This document shows, piece by piece, positions 33,079 to 41,040 of a DNA stretch of 64,000 bases (position 1 is its first letter; each line of letters opens with the position of its first letter). The stretch lies in assembly GCA_035534295.1 (NCBI GenBank), contig DATLSE010000030.1, positions 13,109-77,108 of the forward strand, in the 5' to 3' direction. This DNA is from DATKQJ01 sp035534295 (GTDB lineage Bacteria; Chloroflexota; Dormibacteria; Dormibacterales; Dormibacteraceae). The notes under the pieces are model-generated. The model was not told the origin of the DNA. It was given only the letters and a program-made list of their open reading frames with translations, and did no database searches. A program made the translations under genes and the position numbers.

Positions 33079-33291
33079 ATGGCAAGTCGGTCGCGTACGA
33101 ACATCGAGTTGGACGACTCAGCGATCCGAACGATCATGGATCGATATCGCCTCAGTACGAAGACCGAGGCCGTTGATCTCGCCCTCAAGCACCTGGCCGG
33201 CTCACCGATGAGCCGAGAAGAGGCTTTGTCCATGCGAGGTGCGCATGCGATCGCGCGGATTCCGCCGGACCAGCGGCCGTCGCGGGCTTGA
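33079..33291 (+). CDS. vapB: VapB-type antitoxin (first vapBC module)
   Basis: A 70-residue antitoxin with an N-terminal ribbon/helix region of the short VapB type: RTNIELDDSAIRTIMDRYRL (about 6-25), then STKTEAVDLALKHLAG. It overlaps the toxin gene by four bases (TTGA). TACGAT (33067-33072) lies six bases before the ATG and there is no ribosome site, so the module probably has a leaderless transcript. A 53-base part of this gene (33097-33149) is found again at 38582-38634 with two differences. Position just after tRNA-Pro suggests an inserted accessory module. Confidence 0.88.
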   Translation: MASRSRTNIELDDSAIRTIMDRYRLSTKTEAVDLALKHLAGSPMSREEALSMRGAHAIARIPPDQRPSRA

Positions 33292-33701
33292 TCCTCGTGG
33301 ACACCTCCGCCTGGGTCGAGTTCGATCGGGCGACCGGGAGTCCTACCGATATCCGGCTCACAGAACTCATCGGCCAGACCGCCGAGATCGCCGTGACTGA
33401 GCCGGTGATCATGGAGGTGGCGTCTGGTGCCCGAACAACTCAGCGCGAATTGCAACTACGCCGGCTCCTCGCAAGATTCCAATTGCTGCCTTTCGATCCC
33501 ATCGTCGATTTCGACGGTGCCGCGCACGTGTACCGAACGTGCCGCGCCTCAGCAGTCACACCTCGCGGATTGATTGATTGCATGATCGCCGCTGTTGCCG
33601 CGCGCAATGGCGCGAGCATCCTGGCTCATGACCGGGACTTCGCACGCGTGGCCCACGTGATGGGAATCGACCTCGAGGAGGGGTCGCCGATAGAGTCTTG
33701 A
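33288..33701 (+). CDS. vapC: VapC-type PIN-domain ribonuclease toxin (first module)
   Basis: A 137-residue PIN-domain RNase; relatives cut tRNA or rRNA when freed from antitoxin. The acidic metal-binding residues are visible: Asp in ILVDTSAW (residue 5), Glu in TEPVIMEVASG (about 44), Asp in RGLIDCMIAAVA (about 96) and Asp in LAHDRDFARVA (about 114-116). The start is TTG at 33288, overlapping the vapB stop, so translation is coupled. All key residues are present, so the toxin is likely active. Confidence 0.92.
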   Translation: MILVDTSAWVEFDRATGSPTDIRLTELIGQTAEIAVTEPVIMEVASGARTTQRELQLRRLLARFQLLPFDPIVDFDGAAHVYRTCRASAVTPRGLIDCMIAAVAARNGASILAHDRDFARVAHVMGIDLEEGSPIES

Positions 33702-33704
33702 GTC

Positions 33705-34031
33705 GTGCCGAGCGACGATGCATCGGACAAGGTCGCCGATGACGCCCGCGCATCAGCGCTCGGCATGTGGGTTGAAGGCCAGTCCACTTCGCAAGGCTTA
33801 AGCCTTGAGCTAAGCGGTCCGTTCGAGGCCGCTGGTCAAGATACGGAGTGGGGACTCCGGATCGAGGGGGAGAATCAGGCGGGAGAACTCCTCCTCTTTC
33901 GTGGCGGGCTTGTGATGATCCACTCGTTTAGCAAGTCGGCCCCTGCAGCTGAAATGGAGTTCCACCACGTCGACGACGTCACTGAGGAGAGGTTGATGAC
34001 CATGCTGGACGAGTTGGCAGCCCGCGCCTAG
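33705..34031 (+). CDS. Hypothetical protein after vapC
   Basis: A 108-residue acidic protein I do not recognise. It starts with a GTG three bases after the vapC stop and is probably in the same transcript. The sequence has alternating hydrophobic strands (for example GLSLELSGPF, WGLRIEGE, ELLLFRGGLVMIHSF) and a helical C-terminus (RLMTMLDELAARA), suggesting a small alpha/beta fold. There are no cysteines or obvious catalytic residues. It may be a passenger of the toxin-antitoxin module. Confidence 0.6.
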   Translation: MPSDDASDKVADDARASALGMWVEGQSTSQGLSLELSGPFEAAGQDTEWGLRIEGENQAGELLLFRGGLVMIHSFSKSAPAAEMEFHHVDDVTEERLMTMLDELAARA

Positions 34032-34082
34032 CCCGGGCGATCAGTTGCGGAGCAGGAGCACGACCGCTCGACTCCTGGGTCA

Positions 34083-34101
34083 GCTACATCCAGTAGCCGA
34101 G
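34083..34101 (+). repeat. Hairpin-forming 19-base repeat, copy 1
   Basis: GCTAC-ATCCA-GTAGC forms a five-pair hairpin followed by CGAG. The same 19 bases with one change (T for A in the loop) occur at 44340-44358. Each copy lies near a vapBC module. Chance cannot be ruled out for so short a match. Confidence 0.35.
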
Positions 34102-34287
34102 TTCTAATAACATCCAGAGTGGCCGACCACTTTCTGAATACGATCCCGGCTCTGCGGTGGCTGATCACACCCGAGTCTTTCTAAAAAGTCTGGTGCTGGG
34201 GTCTCTTCTAGGCTGCGACGTGATTCTTGAACCGGACACCTGCGAAATGCACGATGATTCAGCGCCTCGATCGTTCGGTTTTGGGTA
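34102..34287. other. Non-coding stretch after the vapBC region
   Basis: No gene is supported; the base composition is less GC-rich than neighbouring genes. Confidence 0.35.
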
Positions 34288-34718
34288 TTAGTCGAGGCCG
34301 ATTGCCCGGTGAAAGGCCTGCCGGATTGCAATTTCTCTCGGATCACCACCCTGCGTAGCCCCCATTCGGTTCATGACGTACGCGTATCCAATCCCTGCGT
34401 CTGGAACGGCGTAGCCAAAGGACCCGCCGGCGCCTGGAGTCCCAAACGCACTTGCGCTGCCGAAGCGGTAGCTCGGGCTTGGTTTGGCAAATCCGAGCGA
34501 AAGCGACCACTCCCGCATTAGGCACTGGTCATGGAAACCCTTCGCCGGCGCTATTGCGGGCCCCATGAGCGCGCAAAGGGTTTCCTGTCGAACACATAGT
34601 TCGCGGCCGCCGGTTGCGAAACGCTGTAGGCATGGGCGATTGCGCGCGCGGTCCCAACCCCGCCATCCGATGGCACCTCGAGATTTCGAGCATAGACAGA
34701 GCCGATTCGCTCAACGGG
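34288..34718 (-). pseudogene. Remnant of a beta-lactamase-fold serine hydrolase (C-terminal part)
   Basis: Two pieces in different frames belong to the EstB-like beta-lactamase-fold esterases. The first, ending at about 34551, has EVPSDGGVGTARAIAHAYS, as in the middle of the family. The second, 34530 to 34288, has GFHDQCL, LGFAKPSPSYRFGS and AFGTPGAGGSFGYAVPDAG with GYAYVMNRMG, the C-terminal signature. The segment between is shortened and frame-shifted, and the N-terminal half with the catalytic SxxK is absent; instead the frame runs into a broken alcohol dehydrogenase. This is a dead gene joined to another dead gene by a deletion. Confidence 0.8.
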
Positions 34719-35194
34719 TCCGCACATTCGCCAGGCCCGAAACCCGATGAGTCCGCCGCAGAGCAGGGGGGCTGCGCTGAGGTCCGGGTATCCGGGCGGG
34801 ATCGGGTAGCAGAAGCGCTCGTCCGCGGTCACAAGCTCGGCGTAGCCGCCGTCGCGGTCGTAGCCGGTGAACAACGCTTTCTCGCACAGGTTCTCCAAAC
34901 CCTCCCGGCAGTACCGGCAGGCGCCGCACGCAGAGACGAGCCAGGCAACGCCGACCCTGTCGCCTGCCTTGAATCGCTTGCCGTAAGAGGGTTCCTCAAC
35001 GACACCGACGACCTGGTGTCCCGGCACGATCGGGCGCTTGTGCAGGGCAGCTCGCCATCAGCGATATGCAGGTCCGTACGGCAGACACCGCAGGCGTGAA
35101 CTCGGATCAGCACCTCTCCCGCTTGCGCTCGTGGTTCGGCCAGGTCGCGTTGCGCCAGTGGCCGACCGGGTTCTTCGACGACCATCGCTCGCAT
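34719..35194 (-). pseudogene. Remnant of a zinc-dependent alcohol dehydrogenase (N-terminal part)
   Basis: The start MRAMVVEEPGRPL at 35194 and the zinc-site segment VHACGVCRTDLHIADGELP are in one frame; the continuation PGHQVVGVVEE, GDRVGVAW, then CGACRYCREGLENLC (structural zinc cysteines) is in another. The shift is near 35048, where a C appears to be missing from a CCC run. The protein breaks off after LLCGGLIGFRAWRMCG, before the cofactor-binding domain, and continues into beta-lactamase-like sequence. Its family (AdhA/AdhP-like) often accompanies the aldehyde dehydrogenase-DUF779 pair that follows divergently, so this was probably the alcohol step of that system. Confidence 0.85.
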
Positions 35195-35278
35195 GTCCTC
35201 TCTATTCAACGGTGTTTGGTCGCGCCCATCAGGTGGGCGGCGGCCCGGTATTGGGGGGGCTTTCAGCCCTGTCGGCAC

Positions 35279-35296
35279 TTAGCCGGCCAAGGCTAA
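35279..35296 (+). promoter_or_regulatory. Possible operator upstream of the aldehyde dehydrogenase
   Basis: TTAGCC and GGCTAA form a perfect six-base inverted repeat with a six-base spacer, about 60 bases before the aldehyde dehydrogenase start, in the space between it and the broken alcohol dehydrogenase. Confidence 0.35.
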
Positions 35297-35355
35297 ATAA
35301 GAGGGAGCGGGCCTATAGCGGTAATTCCCTCGCCCGCGATCCGAGGAGGTCAGTG

Positions 35356-36921
35356 ATGGCAACTGTTACCAAAGAGGTCGAGGTCAGGTCCCCGGCAGCC
35401 AAGATCTACGCTGCGCCCGGGCGACCAGGCAGCGTCGTCGAGGTCAAGAACCGCTACGACAATTTCATCGGTGGGCGCTGGGTGGCGCCGGTGAAGGGTG
35501 GTTACAGCAAGAACATGAGCCCTGCGACCAACGGGCTCATCTGCGAGGTTCCCGCCTCAACCGCCGAAGACGTCGAGCTCGCGCTGGACGCCGCACATGC
35601 GGCCAAGAAGAAGTGGGGCGACTCTTCCCTCACGGAGCGCTCCCGGGTGCTGTTGGCGATCGCGGATGCGATCGAAGCCAACCTCGAGATGCTGGCCGTG
35701 GCCGAGAGCTGGGACAACGGCAAGCCAGTCCGCGAGACGCTGGCAGCTGACCTACCTCTAGCGATCGATCACTTCCGCTATTTCGCCGGCGCGACTCGCT
35801 CGCTCGAAGGCACGTTGACCGAGATCGACAAAGACACAGTTGCGTACCACTTCCACGAGCCCTTGGGGGTAGTCGGCCAGATCATCCCTTTCAACTTCCC
35901 GCTCCTCATGGCAGCCTGGAAGTTGGCGCCGGCGCTCGCCGCCGGAAACTGCGTCGTGCTCAAGCCGGCCTCTCCCACCCCGTGGTCAATCCTGAAGCTC
36001 ATGGAGGTCGTGCAGGGCGTCGTACCGCCGGGCGTGATCAACGTCGTGAACGGTCCTGGTGCGGAGATCGGGAAGGCGCTGGCCACGAGCCCCCGGATCG
36101 CAAAGATTGCTTTCACCGGGGAAACGGTCACCGGCCGCCTGATCATGCAGTACGCGTCGCAAAACATCATCCCGGTCAGCCTCGAGCTGGGCGGCAAGTC
36201 ACCCAACATCTTCTTCTCAGACGTGATGGCCAGTGACGACGCCTTCCTCGACAAGGCGATCGAGGGCCTCGTCCTCTACGCGTTCAACAAGGGCGAGGTC
36301 TGCACCTGCCCAAGCCGGGCGCTGATCCAAGAGGACATCTACGACGCTTTCATGGCCCGCTGCCTGGCTCGCATCAAGAAGATCAAGCAGGGCAACCCAC
36401 TCGACATGACGACCATGATCGGAGCGCAGGTCTCACCTCAGCAGCTCGAAAAGATCACCCGATACGTGCAGATCGGCCTCGACGAAGGCGCGGAATGCCT
36501 GATCGGCGGCAAGCACGAGAAGATCCACGGCGAGTTCGGGGAGGGCTATTACTTCCAGCCGACGGTCCTCAAGGGCAACAACAAGATGCGCGTCTTCCAG
36601 GAAGAGATCTTCGGCCCGGTGCTTGCGGTCACGACCTTCAAAGATGAGGCCGAGGCGCTGGCAATCGCCAACGACACTCTCTACGGCCTGGGCGCCGGCG
36701 TCTGGACTCGCGACGCGAGCCGTGCATATCGCATGGGCCGCGGAGTCAAGGCGGGTCGGGTCTGGACCAACTGCTACCACCTGTACCCCGCGGGCGCAGC
36801 CTTCGGTGGCTACAAGGTTTCAGGCATCGGCAGGGAAAATCACCTGATGATGCTGGAGCACTACTCGCAGACCAAAAACCTACTCGTCAGCTACAGCCCG
36901 AACGCGCTCGGGTTCTTTTAA
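35356..36921 (+). CDS. Aldehyde dehydrogenase (AldB/ExaC-like)
   Basis: A 521-residue NAD(P)-dependent aldehyde dehydrogenase. The proton-relay Asn is in PFNFPLLMAAWKLAPAL (about 175-191), the general-base Glu in SLELGGKSPNIFF (about 276-288), and the catalytic Cys in NKGEVCTCPSRALI (about 310-323). The CTCPSRA version and the following DUF779 gene point to the ExaC/AldB group that oxidises acetaldehyde or other short aldehydes after alcohol oxidation. The start is secure: GAGGAGG lies six bases before the ATG. The in-frame sequence upstream is antisense to the dead alcohol dehydrogenase. Confidence 0.95.
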   Translation: MATVTKEVEVRSPAAKIYAAPGRPGSVVEVKNRYDNFIGGRWVAPVKGGYSKNMSPATNGLICEVPASTAEDVELALDAAHAAKKKWGDSSLTERSRVLLAIADAIEANLEMLAVAESWDNGKPVRETLAADLPLAIDHFRYFAGATRSLEGTLTEIDKDTVAYHFHEPLGVVGQIIPFNFPLLMAAWKLAPALAAGNCVVLKPASPTPWSILKLMEVVQGVVPPGVINVVNGPGAEIGKALATSPRIAKIAFTGETVTGRLIMQYASQNIIPVSLELGGKSPNIFFSDVMASDDAFLDKAIEGLVLYAFNKGEVCTCPSRALIQEDIYDAFMARCLARIKKIKQGNPLDMTTMIGAQVSPQQLEKITRYVQIGLDEGAECLIGGKHEKIHGEFGEGYYFQPTVLKGNNKMRVFQEEIFGPVLAVTTFKDEAEALAIANDTLYGLGAGVWTRDASRAYRMGRGVKAGRVWTNCYHLYPAGAAFGGYKVSGIGRENHLMMLEHYSQTKNLLVSYSPNALGFF

Positions 36922-36925
36922 GCGG

Positions 36926-37300
36926 ATGACCGATGCCAACGCCACCCAAAGAGTGGTGGCGACGAAGGCGGCTCTGGAGGCGATTCGCGCCCTCCAGGCC
37001 GCCAGCGGCCGCCTGATGTTCTTCATGTCGGGGGGCTGTTGCGATGGCAGTCTCCCGATCTGCCTGCAAGCGGGCGAATTGATCACGGGCCCAGCCGACG
37101 TGCTGCTGGGTCAGGTTGGGGGCTGTGATTTCTGGCTCGACGCCGGCCAGGATGCGGCTTGGGGACACCCTCAGTTTGAACTGGACGTCGAGGCTGGCAC
37201 CCCGGAGGGCTTCTCGCTAGGAACACTGGGCGGCGGCCATTTCATCGTTCGCTCGCCGGGCCTCGTGTGTGTTCCGAGCGGGGGCCCGTCTCGGACATGA
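36926..37300 (+). CDS. DUF779 family protein
   Basis: A 124-residue protein of unknown function that typically sits next to ExaC/AldB-type aldehyde dehydrogenases. The family mark FMSGGCCDGSLPICL (about 32-46) contains a CC pair that could bind metal or form a disulfide. Later parts include WLDAGQDAAWGHPQFELDV and GFSLGTLGGGHFIVRSPG. It starts four bases after the aldehyde dehydrogenase stop and must be co-transcribed. A helper role for the dehydrogenase is inference from conserved pairing. Confidence 0.93.
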   Translation: MTDANATQRVVATKAALEAIRALQAASGRLMFFMSGGCCDGSLPICLQAGELITGPADVLLGQVGGCDFWLDAGQDAAWGHPQFELDVEAGTPEGFSLGTLGGGHFIVRSPGLVCVPSGGPSRT

Positions 37301-37388
37301 GCGTGAGGAAAGCACATGGGTGATAGCCGACCAGGATCTGAGGCTCAACCGCCCCCGATTGCGGGGCGGGTGTCAAGGGTGCTCGCGC

Positions 37389-38279
37389 ATGACTGCGGCT
37401 AAGCGGGACCCCATCGTCCTGATCACCGGGGCCACAAGCGGCATTGGATTTGCGACCGCGAAGGCTCTAGCGAAGGCCGGCGCGCGGCTCGTGATAGTGA
37501 GTCGTGATCCCCAGCGTGGGGACTTTGCGCGCGACGCCATCAGCCGCGAAACGGGATCCAGTCAACTGGAGGTGATGCAGGCCGATCTGGCGTCGCTCGA
37601 CTCGATTCGAAGCTTGGCCAAGAGCTTCCAGGCGACGTACGAACGTCTGGACGTCCTGATCAACGATGCCGGTGTTTTCGAGCCGCACCGCCGGCTCTCC
37701 GCGGACGGTATCGAAATGACATTCGCCGTTAACGTCGTGGCTCCTTTCCTGTTGACGGAACTCCTGCTCGAGCGCCTGCGCCAGAGTGCCCCCTCGCGCA
37801 TCGTGAACGTCTGCTCGGCCATGCATGCGTCGGCCTCGCTCGACATCGACGACCTCCAGTTCGAAGCACGGCGTTACGGAATGACCCGGGCCTACGGCCA
37901 ATCCAAGCTCGCGCTCTTGATGGTGACGAAAGAGTTGGCGCGGCGCTTGCAAGGGACGGAGGTCACGGTCAACGCGGTCCACCCAGGTTTTGTCGCGAGC
38001 AACCTTGGCAAACTCGGTGGGCCGGTTGGCCTGAGCTGGAAGCTCATGAGGCCGCTCATGATCAGCCCGGAGGAAGGCGCAAAGACTTCCGTCTACCTCG
38101 CGCTTTCGCCCGAGGTGGCGGGCGTTAGCGGAGGCTATTTCGCAAAGCAGAGCAAGGCGCCGTCGAATCCGATCGCCGACGATCCGGGGTTGGCAAAAGA
38201 GCTCTGGGACAAGCTGGAATCGCTGGTGCAGTCGAGCACACGCCTGGACGCTAACCGCCATCACGGCAATCCCGTATAA
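37389..38279 (+). CDS. Short-chain dehydrogenase/reductase (retinol-dehydrogenase-like)
   Basis: A 296-residue SDR enzyme. The cofactor motif is VLITGATSGIGFATA (about 9-23), followed by SRDPQRG (NADP-type Arg), ADLASLDS, LINDAGVF (about 92-99), the catalytic Ser in VNVCSAMH, and Tyr/Lys in AYGQSKLALL. It resembles the retinol dehydrogenase/WWOX-like group that reduces hydrophobic carbonyls; the true substrate is unknown. The ATG at 37389 puts the motif at the usual distance; the frame upstream to 37269 overlaps the DUF779 gene and is not needed. Confidence 0.92.
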   Translation: MTAAKRDPIVLITGATSGIGFATAKALAKAGARLVIVSRDPQRGDFARDAISRETGSSQLEVMQADLASLDSIRSLAKSFQATYERLDVLINDAGVFEPHRRLSADGIEMTFAVNVVAPFLLTELLLERLRQSAPSRIVNVCSAMHASASLDIDDLQFEARRYGMTRAYGQSKLALLMVTKELARRLQGTEVTVNAVHPGFVASNLGKLGGPVGLSWKLMRPLMISPEEGAKTSVYLALSPEVAGVSGGYFAKQSKAPSNPIADDPGLAKELWDKLESLVQSSTRLDANRHHGNPV

Positions 38280-38371
38280 CGCGGACCAAATGTGAGTTCG
38301 CCCCTTCGTTAAACTCGCAGCGAGTTCTCAGACTCCCGGCGTTTCGCGAACTGGCCTACGAGAGGCCCGCT

Positions 38372-38581
38372 TCAGTCAGCAATGGCGTTCGACGCCCGAC
38401 GCTCGCGCCAGGCTACCCAGGCGGCTGCGGCACACGCCAGTCCGCCGAGCGCGGTCAGCACAGGATCGGCCCCCAGCCACTGTGGACCAAGCCCGGACAC
38501 CAGCTCGAACACCATCCCAACCGCTGTCACGAGGAACCAGATTCCGATGGACCCGCACGCAACCGCGCCCCATGTCCTGGG
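38372..38581 (-). pseudogene. 3' remnant of a small membrane-protein gene
   Basis: The minus-strand frame ending at 38372 encodes two hydrophobic segments, GIWFLVTAVGMVFELVSG and VLTALGGLACAAAAWVAW, then RERRASNAIAD and a stop. Going upstream, the frame loses any start codon exactly where a vapB fragment (38582-38634) begins, so the 5' part seems to have been removed when that fragment arrived. I do not recognise the family. Confidence 0.55.
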
Positions 38582-38634
38582 ACGAACATCGAGTTGGACG
38601 ATTCAGCGATCCGAATGATCATGGATCGATATCG
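38582..38634 (+). repeat. 53-bp fragment of vapB
   Basis: These 53 bases match 33097-33149 inside vapB at 51 positions, in the same orientation. The piece carries no start or stop of its own. On the minus strand it supplies the last ten codons and stop of the histidine kinase gene. Confidence 0.9.
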
Positions 38635-39718
38635 GCGCTGCGGGTAGTTGCACCGTGACGCAGAGCCCGCCAGCCGGCCGGGGGGCGAGGGTGAGGGTTC
38701 CGTCATGTGCCTGGGTGATGCTTTTGACGATTGCCAGGCCGAGACCGACACCTGGGTGGTCGGCGCGTACGCGTTCGGTGCCGCGAAGAAACGGCTCGAC
38801 AAGCGTGGAGACTAACTGTGGGGTGAGCTTCTCGCCGGTGTTCTCGACCGTGAGCAGCACGCTCGTGGGGTGAAGGCTGGTCGTGACCCACACGGTTCCC
38901 TGTTCTGGCAGGTTGTGGATGATGGCATTGTGCACGAGGTTCGTGGTCAACTGCAGCAGGAGCGCGTGTGAGCCGATGGTGTGGGCGATGTTGCCTGAGG
39001 TCTCGATGCTGACGCCGCGTGCTTCTGCGAAGGGGAGAAGCGTTTCAGTGGCCTCTTCCGCTATGAGTGATAGGTCAGTGTGTTCTCGGTTGACCGACCG
39101 TTGATCGGTGCGGCTGAGCAGGAGCAACGCCTCCGTGAGGTCGATCGCTCGGGTATTGATGGCGTGGAGGCGGTCGACGAGTTCGCCGGTGTCGCGGTTT
39201 GGATCGTTGCGGGCGACTTCGAGCAGCGTCTGCGTGATCGCCAGCGGGGTGCGTAGTTCGTGGGAGGCGTTGGCTGCGAATCTCTGCTGTTCGGCGACGT
39301 GTGCTTCAAGTTGCGCGAGCATGGTGTCAAAGGTGTCGGCGAGTTCGCGGAACTCGTCTTTGCGGCCCTCCAACCTGATCCGGTGGGAGAGCGAGCCGTT
39401 CGCGGCCATTCGGGTAGCGTCCGTGATGCGGGTAAGCGGGGCGAGCACACGGCCGGCGAGAATCCATCCTCCCAGGAGACCGAATGCCAGCAGGAACGCC
39501 AGCGCCCCGGCGGCCGAGGTAGCGATAGAGCGCAGGAGGTGGGAGCGGATCAGCGGGCCAGCGGGGCTCATTCCCACATTGGGCAGGTATCGCAGGACGA
39601 TCGCCCACACGATGGCGAACAACAGGACACCTGCGAGCATCAGGAACCCGGCGTAACTGAGGGTGAGTTTAAGCCGAACGCTCAAACCTGGCTGCCTATC
39701 CACGACCTCCTCAATCAC
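38603..39718 (-). CDS. Two-component sensor histidine kinase
   Basis: A membrane histidine kinase of 371 residues with two membrane segments (about 17-42 and 64-88) around a short outside loop, a HAMP linker (about 90-140), the phospho-acceptor His in NASHELRTPLAITQTLL (about 150-166), the N box LTTNLVHNAIIHN, and the ATP-binding VENTGEKLT and GVGLGLAIVKSI. The last normal residues are VTVQLPAA; the final ten (PISIHDHSDR) come from the antisense strand of a vapB fragment, so the original 3' end was replaced. The GTG start at 39718 overlaps the stop of the response regulator gene by eight bases. Confidence 0.9.
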   Translation of the reverse strand: MIEEVVDRQPGLSVRLKLTLSYAGFLMLAGVLLFAIVWAIVLRYLPNVGMSPAGPLIRSHLLRSIATSAAGALAFLLAFGLLGGWILAGRVLAPLTRITDATRMAANGSLSHRIRLEGRKDEFRELADTFDTMLAQLEAHVAEQQRFAANASHELRTPLAITQTLLEVARNDPNRDTGELVDRLHAINTRAIDLTEALLLLSRTDQRSVNREHTDLSLIAEEATETLLPFAEARGVSIETSGNIAHTIGSHALLLQLTTNLVHNAIIHNLPEQGTVWVTTSLHPTSVLLTVENTGEKLTPQLVSTLVEPFLRGTERVRADHPGVGLGLAIVKSITQAHDGTLTLAPRPAGGLCVTVQLPAAPISIHDHSDR

Positions 39719-40391
39719 GTCCGGGACCAGGTGCTGTGTCGATGCAGTAGCCGACGCCGGCCACAGTGGAGATGATCCCGGGCTCGCCGAGGCGTTTGCG
39801 CAGCGCAGAGACGGTGATGCGCACAGCGTTGGTGAACGGGTCGGCGTTCCCATCCCACGCTCGCTCTAAGAGTTCTTCGGCGCTGACCACACCGCCTTCG
39901 GCGGCGACGAGAACTTCGAGCACAGCGAACTGCTTTCGGGTGAGTGCGACGTAGCGGCCGTCGCGGTAGACCTCGCGCCGGAAGGGATCCAGTCGCAGAC
40001 CTGCAATCTCCCGCACGGGTGGCCGGTTGTGGGCGCGCCTGCGGTCGAGTGCTCTGAGACGGAGCACGAGTTCCCGGAGTTCGAATGGCTTGGTGAGGTA
40101 GTCGTCGGCGCCGAGTTCGAAGCCTGAGGCCTTGTCGTCGAGCCGGCCGGCAGCGGTGAGCATGATGATCGGCATGCCGCTGCCGGAGGCGATGATGCGT
40201 TTGGCGACCTCGTCGCCCGAGGGCCCAGGGATGTCGCGGTCGAGAACGGTGATGTCGTAGGCATTGATGCTCAACAGCTCCAGTGCAGAGTCACCGTCAC
40301 CGGCGATGTCGGCGGCGATCGCTTCCAGGCGCAGGCCATCGCGGATGGCTTCTGCCACATAGGGTTCGTCCTCGACGATCGACACCCGCAT
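39711..40391 (-). CDS. OmpR-family response regulator
   Basis: A 226-residue regulator with a receiver domain (EDEP at residues 7-10, phospho-acceptor Asp in ITVLDRDIPGP at about 52, Thr in MLTAAG, Lys in LTKPFELREL) and a C-terminal winged helix (LRLDPFRREVYRDGRYVALT, then AVRITVSALRKRLG and the wing ISTVAGVGYCID). It is encoded just before its kinase. The target is probably the divergent lipoprotein-adaptor-ABC operon: the intergenic space contains two GCATATCG copies in an 11-base register, the spacing expected for this regulator family. Confidence 0.94.
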   Translation of the reverse strand: MRVSIVEDEPYVAEAIRDGLRLEAIAADIAGDGDSALELLSINAYDITVLDRDIPGPSGDEVAKRIIASGSGMPIIMLTAAGRLDDKASGFELGADDYLTKPFELRELVLRLRALDRRRAHNRPPVREIAGLRLDPFRREVYRDGRYVALTRKQFAVLEVLVAAEGGVVSAEELLERAWDGNADPFTNAVRITVSALRKRLGEPGIISTVAGVGYCIDTAPGPGRD

Positions 40392-40413
40392 GCTCTCAAT
40401 GCTCCCGGCCGGA

Positions 40414-40432
40414 GCATATCGTCCGCATATCG
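40414..40432. promoter_or_regulatory. Tandem GCATATCG repeat, likely response-regulator box
   Basis: GCATATCG occurs at 40414-40421 and again at 40425-40432, 11 bases start to start, between the response-regulator gene and the divergent lipoprotein operon. OmpR-family proteins bind such head-to-tail repeats. Confidence 0.6.
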
Positions 40433-40506
40433 AAAACCACATACGTGCTGGCAACACCACGCTGTCTTTGCTGGGGGCATGACCTACAGCGAACCAGCAC
40501 AAGCGC

Positions 40507-41040
40507 ATGAGTAGAACCCTTGGGGCTCGGGCTACCCTTGCCGCGCTCGCGATGGTCGCCCTGATCAGCGCGTGCGGTTCGAACGCACCCGCAGCGACCG
40601 GCTCCGACAGCGGCGCCGCCGCCCATGTTGCGCAGGCGGTGAAGTTCTCCCAGTGCATGCGCGCCAACGGCGTCCCCAACTTCCCGGACCCGGACGCGTC
40701 GGGCTCGCTCACCCTCGATGGGGTAGTAAACGGCTCGTCGCTGGACCCCAACTCCGCGACGTTCCAGCAGGCCCTCAGCGCTTGTAAGAACCTGGAGCCA
40801 GCGGGGTTCATGGGCAACACGAGGACCGCCCAGCAGCAGGACGCTGCCCTCAAGTTTGCCCAGTGCATGCGCGACAACGGCGTGCCGGACTTCCCAGATC
40901 CCACCGCTGATGGGCCTCTAATCGACACCACGCGAATCCCATCCATGGCCGGCAAGAACCCTCGGAGCGATCCGGGATTTAACGCGGCGCAGCAGAAGTG
41001 CCGCGGCTTCGCGTCGGCGGCGGGGGTGAGTGGCCCGTGA
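40507..41040 (+). CDS. Lipoprotein with two copies of a Cys-containing repeat
   Basis: A 177-residue exported lipoprotein. The signal peptide ends at the lipobox ISACGS (Cys about 23). The mature part holds two similar units, KFSQCMRANGVPNFPDP (about 46-62) and KFAQCMRDNGVPDFPDP (about 117-133), each followed at a distance by a second Cys (LSACKN; QQKCRG), so two internal disulfides are likely. Such proteins are often encoded before adaptor-ABC export systems in Actinomycetota. The stop overlaps the adaptor's ATG as TGATG. Its role in the export system is not known. Confidence 0.85.
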   Translation: MSRTLGARATLAALAMVALISACGSNAPAATGSDSGAAAHVAQAVKFSQCMRANGVPNFPDPDASGSLTLDGVVNGSSLDPNSATFQQALSACKNLEPAGFMGNTRTAQQQDAALKFAQCMRDNGVPDFPDPTADGPLIDTTRIPSMAGKNPRSDPGFNAAQQKCRGFASAAGVSGP

